Source: a virus. Taken from it: DNA of 35,185 nt. The notes beneath the pieces were generated by a model, which worked only from the letters and a program-made list of their open reading frames with translations, made no database searches and was not told the DNA's origin. Below, in pieces: positions 1 to 7,637 of this stretch; the first letter of the stretch is position 1; the number at the start of each line of letters is the position of its first letter. The stretch is taken from positions 1 to 35,185 of IMG/VR virus record IMGVR_UViG_3300026484_000104; one strand, given 5' to 3'. The position numbers and the translations under genes are program-made.

Positions 1-924
1 GTTGAAAATTGTTTTATAAGGAGTTTCTAAAGCTGATACATCATAAAAAGCATTTGACCGTTTATAAAATATTTCAGAATTAATATCATATCCAAAATTA
101 ACACCGCCATCAGATACAATACTAACCCATCCAAAATCTACAAACCCACCAATAATATTACCAGATATACCACCACTTTTAGCATTAGGTAATAATGCTA
201 AATTATTAGTATCGAATTTTAAAACAGTATTTACAGCTATTGATTGATCATCCACCCCACCAAATATATAAAGAATGTCATTATATATTGTAATGAAGTG
301 ATTAAATCTAGGTGATATTATTATAGAAACTTCACCACCTGTTATTTCGGAAAAAGTATTCTCAACAATATCATAAGCCCATAAACTACCTGATATAACA
401 TCATTAATTAATCCACCATAAATATAAATAAAAGATCCACCCTCACTAACAGACATACAAGCACTTGATCTAACTAAAGTACCTAATAACATTGACCCAT
501 TGTCAGTGTATGTTCCATTTGTAACATCAAATACTGAATATAAATCAAGTGCTACATTATCTGCTCCATATCCTCCAAATATATAAACAAAATCACCAAC
601 ACCATCATTGTAAACAACCATGTGAGTTCCATGATGATGAGTTAATGTGTAGTTTGTATCTTCAGTAAATGTATCTACAGATGGTGTATATCTATACATA
701 GTACCATCAATTAATACTAAATAATCATCAGATGAAATAGCTACAGCACTTACACTATCTGCTGCTACTGGCATAGGTGATTTATAAGTCCATTCACCAA
801 TCAGAGTAGGTTTTATAATAGATGTTTGATCCACTTCCATGTATTTAGTATTATCGTATTCACCCCACTCAGCTATTGCATAACCACCCGAACCACCACC
901 ACTAAAATCTGTTAATAAACTCAT
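1..924 (-). CDS. Kelch-like beta-propeller tail protein, partial
   Basis: The reading frame opens with ATG at 924 and stays open to the left edge, giving 308 codons without a stop, so the C-terminus is missing. After a Gly-rich start (about residues 8-14) it contains repeated kelch-type strands: FVYIFGGYGADN, FIYIYGGLINDV and ILYIFGGVDDQS, spaced about 45-50 residues apart. Each hydrophobic-Gly-Gly strand is followed by a short variable loop. Kelch repeats fold into beta propellers that bind partners through their loops. The gene follows the tail genes and its ATG overlaps the upstream stop as ATGA, so translation is probably coupled. I infer a distal tail or receptor-binding protein. The kelch pattern is seen directly; the adsorption role is inference. 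Confidence 0.7.
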   Translation of the reverse strand, partial: MSLLTDFSGGGSGGYAIAEWGEYDNTKYMEVDQTSIIKPTLIGEWTYKSPMPVAADSVSAVAISSDDYLVLIDGTMYRYTPSVDTFTEDTNYTLTHHHGTHMVVYNDGVGDFVYIFGGYGADNVALDLYSVFDVTNGTYTDNGSMLLGTLVRSSACMSVSEGGSFIYIYGGLINDVISGSLWAYDIVENTFSEITGGEVSIIISPRFNHFITIYNDILYIFGGVDDQSIAVNTVLKFDTNNLALLPNAKSGGISGNIIGGFVDFGWVSIVSDGGVNFGYDINSEIFYKRSNAFYDVSALETPYKTIFN

Positions 925-1472
925 ACTAATCTCCAATCACCATTTATATGAACAAGTTCGATACTTGCATTTTTAACGTCTAAAACTAAATCTTCAGCTA
1001 AACCCATAATAGTGTTTATACCATCATATAGTAAAGTTAAATTGTTCACATCAAATATACCTTTATAATCAATAATTTTAAATCTATCATAATTATCAGC
1101 TGATGGTAAATTAGCTTCAGTAATATTTGTACTATCTATATAATACTCTGTATATATGTTTAAAGTTGGAACACCCTCTGAAATATACATAGTTGTGTAA
1201 CTCCAATATGGATTAGTTGGAGGTACTTCTACTGGTATTAGTTTTTCCTCCCATACAGCATTATCTAATGTGTTATCAGTACAAAAATACTCTTTACCTG
1301 TCGTTTTGTCTATCCATATAGACTTATCAACCTCAAAACCTTTAGATATATCATCAGTAGAAGTTGGTGATGTTATGGAAATAACTTGCATTTTATCTAA
1401 ATACAATAAGTTTGCATCACCCTCCTCATAAGTTAATGGTAATCCTTTTGGTATTCTATATATTAAAGCCAT
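921..1472 (-). CDS. Tail fibre/tail-tip associated protein
   Basis: This encodes 183 residues. The N-terminus MALIYRIPKGLPLTYEEGD resembles the short opening (ALIYRTPKGSPLTxxELD) found at the start of many phage tail and fibre proteins. The middle carries a phrase like tail attachment modules (KSIWIDKTTGKEYFCTDNT, about residues 51-69), and the rest is beta-rich without a recognised catalytic motif. It lies between a small tail protein and the kelch-like protein, overlapping the latter by 4 nt (ATGA). Role is inferred from position and N-terminal resemblance; exact function unknown. Confidence 0.5.
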   Translation of the reverse strand: MALIYRIPKGLPLTYEEGDANLLYLDKMQVISITSPTSTDDISKGFEVDKSIWIDKTTGKEYFCTDNTLDNAVWEEKLIPVEVPPTNPYWSYTTMYISEGVPTLNIYTEYYIDSTNITEANLPSADNYDRFKIIDYKGIFDVNNLTLLYDGINTIMGLAEDLVLDVKNASIELVHINGDWRLV

Positions 1473-1473
1473 C

Positions 1474-1857
1474 TTAAACCCTCGCTAAGTATATTTTACA
1501 CTTGTAATAATCAACTAAATTAGCATCAAACAATCTCTCAAACTCTAAAGCACCATTTGATAATTCGTGTTTAAATCTAACATTTATAATAGTATTATCT
1601 GAAAGTGTTATAGTTGTTGAGGTGTTTGTTGAATTAGCTAAAGATATTATAGCATCTTTGACACTTATTTTTTGCCAACCATCACCTCTACTATTAAGAG
1701 TTACACTTTTCCCACTATTATCTCTAACTGTATTCCAAACTATCGTACCACCTGTTATTGTAGTTTCAGTAGATGAGAAAAATGTGTCTGATTTATTAAA
1801 ATCCTCCCACCATAATGGGTAGGTTAATTCAATATTACCAATATGAGTTATTTTCAT
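1474..1857 (-). CDS. Small tail protein downstream of tape measure
   Basis: This 127-residue protein follows the tape measure gene in the late operon. The N-terminus (IELTYPLWWEDF) and the following phrase with GKSVTLNSRGDGWQKIS resemble a family of short phage tail proteins with the pattern 'W-x-D-E-F ... G-r-x-I-T-L'. No signal peptide or membrane segment is visible. It ends 1 nt before the start of the next tail gene, consistent with coupled expression. A tail-tip or tail-completion role is inferred from position; no enzyme motif is seen. Confidence 0.45.
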   Translation of the reverse strand: MKITHIGNIELTYPLWWEDFNKSDTFFSSTETTITGGTIVWNTVRDNSGKSVTLNSRGDGWQKISVKDAIISLANSTNTSTTITLSDNTIINVRFKHELSNGALEFERLFDANLVDYYKCKIYLARV

Positions 1858-1882
1858 TTTAAATTCCTAATATCATATTATA

Positions 1883-4800
1883 TCACAAGTTTTCACGTGT
1901 ATATCTTTCTAGGGCATTTATAATATCTTCATCAGCTACCATAGGGAAAGTCCCACCACCTAAATTTAAGTTTAAATCAACTTTCCTACGAGAACTTTGA
2001 GAAGTTACTTTAGATGTAGTTTGTGTTGTATCTCCGATTAAACCACCATCTTTAAAGCGAGGTAACATACCTTGATTTATTTGATGTAATCTATCTAATC
2101 CTAAACTTCTAACTGCTTCTTTTCTAATAATAAACTCACCAGCTTCAAGTAGGGCTTTAACCTTATCACCTCCACCGTAACCTTGCAATTTACCACTCTT
2201 AGTAGTATGTCCTATACCATTATCAAGGTGTCCACCATCTTGAAAACGAGGTAGTTTTGGTGTTGGTGCTATTATCCCACCAAGTTTATGTCGTTGTGTA
2301 GTTTCCACATAATCAAGGTATATAGTTTTTCTAATAGGCTTAGATATTGCAGCATTTAAAGTTTTATCTTTAGCTAGGGCTTGTGTTATATCTAAATCAG
2401 CTTTAGCATCTAAGGGAGTACTCTCTACACTATGTTTAAAAGTTTTAAACTTACTATCAGCCTCTGTAGTATCTACACCTAAATCTACATCTACAGGAGT
2501 ACCCTCTACACTATGTTTAAAAGTTTTAAACTTACGCTCACTCTTTTTAGTATCAGCATCAACATCTACCACGGCTTTGTTATCGGCTTTTTTAGTATCT
2601 TCATCTACTTGTTTAGATAAATCAGAAGTTTCATAATCTATTTTAAGTTTTCTTTGCTTAGAAGTGAGGTTTGTAATATCATTATCTAAATCTGCAACCT
2701 TAGCATTAACAGCATCAAAAGATATATCTAATTTTACACCTGTTAGTTCTGATACCATTTCATTTAAGAGTTTTAACATATCTTTTTGCAACTCTATTTG
2801 CACTTTTTGATAAGATAAATCTTGTTTACGAGCTTCTAATTTATCATTTATAGCATCTATCTCTTGTTGTTCGGCTATTTTAGATAGTTCTAATCTACCT
2901 TTTAAAGATGCTTTATAATCTTTGTCAAATTCAGCAGCTGTTTGTTTCTTAGTTAAATATACCTTTTCATCGACTTTTATTTCATTTCCAGCACTAACAC
3001 TTATTAAACTATCATAACTATCTAAATATCTCTTAGCTTCTTCATAATTACCTTTATCTAATGCTTTTTTATAATTAGAAAGCATTTTATCAGCTCTTGC
3101 TTGTTCGTTTTTATAAGCTTTATAATCATTGACTGTTTTCTGATTTACATTAAATGATTTATCCTCATAAGATTGTTCTAGTTTTACACGATCATCTGAA
3201 TATTTTTTATGAATATCTAACTTTTGTTGTTCTAATTTTTCAATATCTTTTACATATTTTTTCTCTTTAGCTAACATCGTACCTAATGTTTTCTCTTGTG
3301 CATTTTTACGAGAAGTTAAAGTTTTTATAGAAGCCTCTACAACTTTTTTATTAGCTTTTGTAAGTTCCATTGTTGATGAGGCTAATCTATCAGCTTCTCT
3401 TTTAGCTTTTTTAGCAGCTTCTGCTTCTTCTAGTAGTTGATTTGTAAGTTCATTTCCACGTTTAGTTAAAATCTCTTTAGATTTATTAATTAACATCAAC
3501 TTTGTATTTAATTCTGCTATTGCATTTTTATAACTTTGAATTTGTTGTTCATCATCAGAACTAACCCAACCACTACTTAAATTATCTATAAGTTTGTTAT
3601 AGTCTTGTATTTGACGTTTAATATCATCAAAACCACTATTTAAATAATTTATATAAGCTTTTAAAGCTTCTGGTGTTGTAATATTTTCAGCACTATTCAT
3701 AACATCTTCTAAAGCTGTTCCGAACTCTTTAGTTAATGTTTTAAAATTATCTGTAGCATTAGTTGTAGCTTCAACCTCAGATCGATATTGTTCTAGTGCT
3801 ACTGTAACAACACCTATTGTAACAGCTAACCCAGCTAAAACAGGGTTTGCAGCTATAAGACTACTTGTAAAACCAAACATTCCTGTTTTAGCTTTAACTA
3901 ACTTGCTTATAAGTAATCCTACAGCTACTGCAACACCACCACTTACTCCAGTCAATTCTCTAAATTGAGCTAAACCTTGTGTTACAAAACCAGTTACAGA
4001 TATGAAAACTTTTCCAAGTTCCCCTAATAGTGTTATTAGATTTGCTATATCATCACCAAACTTTGATATTTCAGCTTCATCAAGCTCTGATATGAACTTT
4101 GTAGCATCATCTATGATATGTCTAAGTGCTGGACTTAAACTTGTACCTATCTTAATAGCTAAACCCTCTAAGGCTGCCTTTAACTGTTTATAACTACCAA
4201 TTAAATTATCTTGCATAGCTCTAGCATTTTCACTAGCACTATTGAATGAATTTTTAAGCTTTTTAACTTTCTCATCCATTTTATCTAAACCATTCATTAA
4301 GACAATTAAAGATGCTTTACCCTCTTCACCAGCAATTTCACCAAGTTTTACATTTCTAGCTTCTTCACTAAGACCTTTTAATTTATCATTTAATTCTGTT
4401 AGTTGTTGTTTGAATGGTTTAATATTACCTGTAGTGTCATACATTGAAACACCAAGCTCTTTTAAATACTTAGCTGCTTCTTTATTTCCAGCAAAACGTG
4501 ACATAACAATTTTTAACTGTGTACCAGCTTCTGAACCAACACGACCAGCATCAGCCATAACTTCTAAAGCAGCTGTTGTGTCATATAAAGATACACCAAA
4601 AGCATTAGCTACTGATCCAACTTTTTCATAAGCATTACCAAGCTGTTCTACACTTTGTGCACTATCAGTAGCTGCTACTGACATCGTGTCTGTAATATTA
4701 CCAACATCTTTAGCACTTTTACCAAAAGCGTTCATAGTTCTTACAGTAATTAAAGCTGAAGTGTTTAAATCTAACATACCTATGATACCTAGATTTAGAA

Positions 4801-5239
4801 CACCCTCAATAGATGCTAATTGTTCTTGTGCTGATAAACCAGCCATAGCAAGAGCGTTCATACCATCAGCTACTTGTGAGGCTGAATAAACAGTACTTTC
4901 ACCCAACTGTTCAGCTTTACTTCTAAGAGCTTCTAACTCATCTTTAGTAGCCCCAGATATAACCCCAAGACGTGTTATAGATGCTTCAAATTCAGCAAAA
5001 GTTGTTATAACACTTGTAAGACCTTGAAATGTACCATAAATAGCTGCGAGTTTTGCAACATGAACTGTAAGTTGTGCAAAAGATCGTGTCATTTGATTTA
5101 CAGATTTTGAAGTTTTTGAAAATTGTTTATCGGCTTTTTTTAAATTGCTTATTTCACGATTAAGACGTTTTATGTCAGCTTCGGCTTTTCTAGTTTGAGC
5201 CTGTATATCGATTACAATCTTTTGTTCTTTATTACCCAT
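1883..5239 (-). CDS. Tail tape measure protein (TP901 family core)
   Basis: At 1118 residues this is the largest gene and follows the G/GT chaperone pair, as tape measures do. It starts with a coiled coil (about residues 10-60). The TP901-type core spans about 85-270, with phrases such as GVISGATKDELEALRSKA and VADGMNALAMAGLSAQEQL. Hydrophobic helices lie at about 430-490, long charged coiled coils at about 590-890, and a Gly-rich C-terminus contains GEFIIRKEAV, typical of these proteins. The start is ATG preceded by GGAGGATTAATAGT. It sets tail length and occupies the tube lumen; at about 1.5 angstrom per residue the tail would be around 165 nm, so a siphophage-type tail. A 27-residue repeat near residues 895-950 is described separately. 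Confidence 0.93.
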   Translation of the reverse strand: MGNKEQKIVIDIQAQTRKAEADIKRLNREISNLKKADKQFSKTSKSVNQMTRSFAQLTVHVAKLAAIYGTFQGLTSVITTFAEFEASITRLGVISGATKDELEALRSKAEQLGESTVYSASQVADGMNALAMAGLSAQEQLASIEGVLNLGIIGMLDLNTSALITVRTMNAFGKSAKDVGNITDTMSVAATDSAQSVEQLGNAYEKVGSVANAFGVSLYDTTAALEVMADAGRVGSEAGTQLKIVMSRFAGNKEAAKYLKELGVSMYDTTGNIKPFKQQLTELNDKLKGLSEEARNVKLGEIAGEEGKASLIVLMNGLDKMDEKVKKLKNSFNSASENARAMQDNLIGSYKQLKAALEGLAIKIGTSLSPALRHIIDDATKFISELDEAEISKFGDDIANLITLLGELGKVFISVTGFVTQGLAQFRELTGVSGGVAVAVGLLISKLVKAKTGMFGFTSSLIAANPVLAGLAVTIGVVTVALEQYRSEVEATTNATDNFKTLTKEFGTALEDVMNSAENITTPEALKAYINYLNSGFDDIKRQIQDYNKLIDNLSSGWVSSDDEQQIQSYKNAIAELNTKLMLINKSKEILTKRGNELTNQLLEEAEAAKKAKREADRLASSTMELTKANKKVVEASIKTLTSRKNAQEKTLGTMLAKEKKYVKDIEKLEQQKLDIHKKYSDDRVKLEQSYEDKSFNVNQKTVNDYKAYKNEQARADKMLSNYKKALDKGNYEEAKRYLDSYDSLISVSAGNEIKVDEKVYLTKKQTAAEFDKDYKASLKGRLELSKIAEQQEIDAINDKLEARKQDLSYQKVQIELQKDMLKLLNEMVSELTGVKLDISFDAVNAKVADLDNDITNLTSKQRKLKIDYETSDLSKQVDEDTKKADNKAVVDVDADTKKSERKFKTFKHSVEGTPVDVDLGVDTTEADSKFKTFKHSVESTPLDAKADLDITQALAKDKTLNAAISKPIRKTIYLDYVETTQRHKLGGIIAPTPKLPRFQDGGHLDNGIGHTTKSGKLQGYGGGDKVKALLEAGEFIIRKEAVRSLGLDRLHQINQGMLPRFKDGGLIGDTTQTTSKVTSQSSRRKVDLNLNLGGGTFPMVADEDIINALERYTRENL
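2415..2534 (-). repeat. 81-bp period repeat inside tape measure gene
   Basis: Two nearly identical 39-nt stretches, 2415-2453 and 2496-2534, lie 81 bp apart in frame and encode the block FKTFKHSVExTPxD twice. The period is 27 residues. It reads as a recent duplication of a tape-measure segment. Confidence 0.8.
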
Positions 5240-5243
5240 ACTA

Positions 5244-5510
5244 TTAATCCTCCATAAACTGTTTCATTTGTGCTTCATGATCAACTGTTACAGTTTTCTT
5301 TGAAGTTTTATCATTAGCTGAAGTGTTCATAAATTTTTCATAGTCTGATGGATCTAATTTAGAAACTCTATGTGCTAATGAATTATATCTAATTATATCT
5401 TCAATACTATCACTAATCTCCTCTAAAGATATATAAAAGAAGTTTATTCTATATTTTAATAGATTTGTGTGCCCATTTCTAAGCAACCTAGCTCCCAGAT
5501 ATTTTAAACT
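5244..5510 (-). CDS. Tail chaperone T extension, reached by -1 frameshift
   Basis: This frame has no convincing start: the first usable codon is a TTG at 5486 with no clear ribosome site. It is open continuously from an A9 run in the preceding chaperone gene. A -1 slip at 5510-5518 would read AGT TTA AAA TAT CTG GGA and run without a stop into ...LLRNGHTNLLKYRINFFY... to the stop at 5244. The product would be a G-T fusion of about 185 residues, as in lambda gpGT and many other tailed phages, where the fusion loads the tape measure during tail assembly. Position (between major tail protein and tape measure), frame relation and slippery run all agree. Confidence 0.8.
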   Translation of the reverse strand, partial: SLKYLGARLLRNGHTNLLKYRINFFYISLEEISDSIEDIIRYNSLAHRVSKLDPSDYEKFMNTSANDKTSKKTVTVDHEAQMKQFMED

Positions 5511-5800
5511 TTTTTTTTATCATCATCACTCTCAACATCTGATAAATCTTTTAAAGTTCCATCTTCATTATATAAGTGAGGGTATGTTAATTGCATAATA
5601 GCGCTGTATATAGCTTCGATCTTATGTGAACGTAGCTTTAATACATCTTCAATGCTTAAATCTGTACCATCTACTATGACATTCTCTTTACTATCATCAA
5701 TTGTACCATCTCTAACGCTAAGTATAAAACCATAGGTAAGATCCATACACAATATTGATGTACTATCTTCAAATTTTATCATTTTAGTTGTTGGAAACAT
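5504..5800 (-). CDS. Tail assembly chaperone (gpG-like)
   Basis: I start this protein at the ATG at 5800 (MFPTTKMIKFED, 98 residues) because AAAGGG sits just upstream; an in-frame GTG at 5836 would give 12 more residues but lies inside a hairpin. The protein is acidic, ends in DDDKKKV, and is placed between the major tail protein and the tape measure like lambda gpG. Its last codons form an A9 run before GTT TAA, the expected slippery site for making the longer G-T form. It is a chaperone needed for tail assembly and is not expected in the virion. Identification rests on position and frameshift; sequence similarity is weak by eye. Confidence 0.75.
   Translation of the reverse strand: MFPTTKMIKFEDSTSILCMDLTYGFILSVRDGTIDDSKENVIVDGTDLSIEDVLKLRSHKIEAIYSAIMQLTYPHLYNEDGTLKDLSDVESDDDKKKV
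5510..5518 (-). promoter_or_regulatory. A9 slippery site for -1 frameshift
   Basis: On the minus strand the codons are GAT AAA AAA AAA GTT TAA. This gives A_AAA_AAA/A_AAA_AAG type heptamers directly before the zero-frame stop. The -1 frame continues open into 5244-5486 with no intervening stop; I checked each codon. Confidence 0.8.
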
Positions 5801-5827
5801 AAAAAACCCTTTAAATAAATTTAAGAA

Positions 5828-5849
5828 ACCCCTCACAAAAGTGAGAAGT
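5828..5849 (-). terminator. Hairpin after major tail protein gene
   Basis: On the minus strand ACTTCTCAC and GTGAGGGGT flank a TTTT loop (9-bp stem with two G-U pairs), followed by TTTCTTAAATTTATTT. It lies just after the major tail protein stop. A weak terminator or mRNA-stabilising hairpin would let the tube protein be made in excess of the chaperones downstream. Confidence 0.5.
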
Positions 5850-5860
5850 CTATAAAATTA

Positions 5861-6634
5861 CTAAGATAACTCAGAAGTTTCTATTTTGAACAGTTTTGAA
5901 ACACCTGTAGCATTGATTAAATCAGATACAAGCATTGAACCCTCAAAAGAAATCTTAGCAAACTCTGTAGCAGATTTAAGTGCAAAATCACCAGAAGCTA
6001 ATAATGATACTTTGTGGAAAGTATATGTATAATTTAAACCAGATGCTGAACGACCTACGAAACGTAGAACACCCTCTAATTTACTTTCCATAAATGCTTC
6101 AACACGAATATCATTATAAGCTGCATTATCGTAAGTAACGTGTAAAATATCATCAGCTAATATTGAACCAGTAGATAGTGCTGTTATCATACCATTTGTA
6201 AGGTCTAGTGTGAAATCAACACCCTCTACATAAGTAATTGTATCCCCATCATCAGATACTGTAACATTTGATACTTGTTTAACACCAATATAAGTGTTCA
6301 CATCTAAATTTGAAATAGTTACAGGTACTGTGACGCCTGTACTAGCACTTACTGAAGTAACATAGCGAGTTCCGAGAAAAGCTTTTGTTAGCATTTCTGG
6401 TGAAATTTCAATACTATCTACAGTAATTTTACCAGTAATTTTACTTAGTAAGTTCATATCTTCAAATGTAACATCACCCTCTGTGTTATCATGTGTGATA
6501 GTTTCTACAGTTGATGAAAATGAAACATTCTCAGTTTGTCCAAAAGGTGCTTCAACACCTAAAACACCATTTTCAATTGGAGTGAAAAATAACTCACCAC
6601 CACCTGTGTTGTAATACTTTGTTTTTGCGCTCAT
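5861..6634 (-). CDS. Major tail (tube) protein
   Basis: This encodes 257 residues with ATG preceded by AGGAGCTTAAT. Composition and phrases fit a tail tube subunit: an N-terminus describing a target value (YYNTGGGELFFTPIENG), an acidic stretch (HDNTEGDVTFED), then beta-rich repeats and a C-terminal segment (KISFEGSMLVSD) like the end of tube-protein folds. About residues 100-160 look like an inserted Ig-like or spacer region rich in Thr/Val/Asp. It sits directly upstream of the chaperone genes and is followed by a hairpin, the usual place for the most abundant tail protein. Assignment combines position with fold-like features. Confidence 0.8.
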   Translation of the reverse strand: MSAKTKYYNTGGGELFFTPIENGVLGVEAPFGQTENVSFSSTVETITHDNTEGDVTFEDMNLLSKITGKITVDSIEISPEMLTKAFLGTRYVTSVSASTGVTVPVTISNLDVNTYIGVKQVSNVTVSDDGDTITYVEGVDFTLDLTNGMITALSTGSILADDILHVTYDNAAYNDIRVEAFMESKLEGVLRFVGRSASGLNYTYTFHKVSLLASGDFALKSATEFAKISFEGSMLVSDLINATGVSKLFKIETSELS

Positions 6635-6635
6635 A

Positions 6636-6947
6636 TTAAGCTCCTAATTTTGCATAAATAACAGCATCAAAAAATAAATAGTCAATTTCTAAATCACCTT
6701 GTAGGTTTGTTTCCGACCCTGCAAATTCAAAAATTCTATCATTTTCAACACTATTACTTATTAATTCATTAAGTACATTCTCATTATTTATTGAAGTGAC
6801 TAATGCAAATTTTACAGTTCTTGATATAGAATTTAAATGAGCTGTTCGCCCAACTACAATAACTCTAGCTGAAACTTCACCAGCTTCTTTAGCAACTGTA
6901 GTTAATGTATCAATAATTTCAAGTTCTGTTACAGTTTCTTTAGTCAT
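6636..6947 (-). CDS. Probable tail terminator/completion protein
   Basis: This 103-residue protein lies between the gpFII-like joining protein and the major tail protein, where lambda carries its tail terminator U. It begins MTKETVTELEIIDTLTTVA, and its alternating hydrophobic strands (ARVIVVGR, VKFALVTSI, LEIDYLFFDAVIYAKL) suggest a small alpha/beta subunit. ATG is preceded by AAGGTTTAAAAAA. No motif is recognised. Assignment is by gene order only; it might instead be another neck protein. Confidence 0.4.
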   Translation of the reverse strand: MTKETVTELEIIDTLTTVAKEAGEVSARVIVVGRTAHLNSISRTVKFALVTSINNENVLNELISNSVENDRIFEFAGSETNLQGDLEIDYLFFDAVIYAKLGA

Positions 6948-6952
6948 TTTTT

Positions 6953-7234
6953 TTAAACCTTACTTAAAAATAAATTTACACCATGTTTAAACTCATCTAT
7001 TGTGAAATCAACAACACCATAGTTAATATTGTCTATTTCTAATAAGTCATTTATGGCTATATTTGGAACATCTGTGTAGGCTACCCAACAAAGGTCATAC
7101 TGTGTATCCATTTTATCTAAGCTTTCTTTGAAAAATTGTACTTTTATTTGGTTAGACTTATAGATAGCCGTATGTGTCATATCCGATAAAAAAATATTTT
7201 CAACATCCAATAACATTTGCTCATCTAAAGTCAT
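6953..7234 (-). CDS. Head-tail joining protein (gpFII-like)
   Basis: This 93-residue protein has the layout of lambda FII-type joining proteins: an N-terminal helix, a strand on loading or attack (QIKVQFFKE), then a phrase 'VAYTDVPNIAINDLLEIDNINYGVVDF' matched to the FII pattern 'vrtdev..l..gD.l.i....y.V.d', ending in a short strand LFLSKV. Its place, after the capsid/decoration genes and before the tail proteins, fits a neck component. No enzyme motif. Resemblance is of pattern rather than strict identity. Confidence 0.5.
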   Translation of the reverse strand: MTLDEQMLLDVENIFLSDMTHTAIYKSNQIKVQFFKESLDKMDTQYDLCWVAYTDVPNIAINDLLEIDNINYGVVDFTIDEFKHGVNLFLSKV

Positions 7235-7242
7235 AACACAAC

Positions 7243-7590
7243 CTAACCTATTTTAACATCTACAATGTGGTCTTCACCATTAAATACTGGAATACTCCAA
7301 GCTATACCGGCTCTAGGATATTTAGTACCTGTACCATCACCTTCACTATCACTAGCTGTAGTTACTTCTTCATCCGTAGAATTGTAATATAATTCTGAAC
7401 CAACATTTACAGTATCTGAACCATTACATAAAATTTGATAAACACCAACTGTATCCACTGAAATTTTTTCACCTGTGTTACCAGAAGTTTGAGCAATACC
7501 AATAGAGTTTTCAAACTCAACTATATCCCCAACTTCAGTATCAAATGTAGCCGCCATAATTAAAACGAAACCATCAAAAACTTTTCTCAT
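7243..7590 (-). CDS. DUF2190-like capsid-associated protein
   Basis: This encodes 115 residues, starting at ATG 7590 with AGGATAAG upstream; an internal ATG at residue 12 (MAATFDTEVGD) lacks a site. The core fits the DUF2190 pattern: a start about loss of identity (VGDIVEFENSIGIAQTSG), then 'GEKISVDTVGVYQI', 'VNVGSELYYNSTDEEVTT' and a closing 'RAGIAWS'. Members are small virion proteins, often encoded next to the capsid gene and called decoration or cement proteins. Here it directly follows the capsid gene, separated by a hairpin. Role as a head decoration protein is inferred. Confidence 0.65.
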   Translation of the reverse strand: MRKVFDGFVLIMAATFDTEVGDIVEFENSIGIAQTSGNTGEKISVDTVGVYQILCNGSDTVNVGSELYYNSTDEEVTTASDSEGDGTGTKYPRAGIAWSIPVFNGEDHIVDVKIG

Positions 7591-7613
7591 AATCTTATCC
7601 TATTTTTTAAATA

Positions 7614-7637
7614 GTGTAAAGCTGTTAAGCTCTACAC
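7614..7637 (-). terminator. Hairpin overlapping capsid gene stop
   Basis: A 10-bp stem (with one G-U pair) and 4-nt loop: GTGTAGAGCT and AGCTTTACAC on the minus strand. It begins at the TAG stop of the capsid gene and is followed by TATTTAAAAAATAGG. It may be a weak terminator or a processing/stability hairpin. Confidence 0.45.

Noticed and set aside
4002-4889. Plus-strand open frames inside the tape measure gene
   Set aside because: They are antisense to a well-supported gene and lack ribosome sites and family likeness. The same holds for plus-strand frames inside terminase, capsid and portal.
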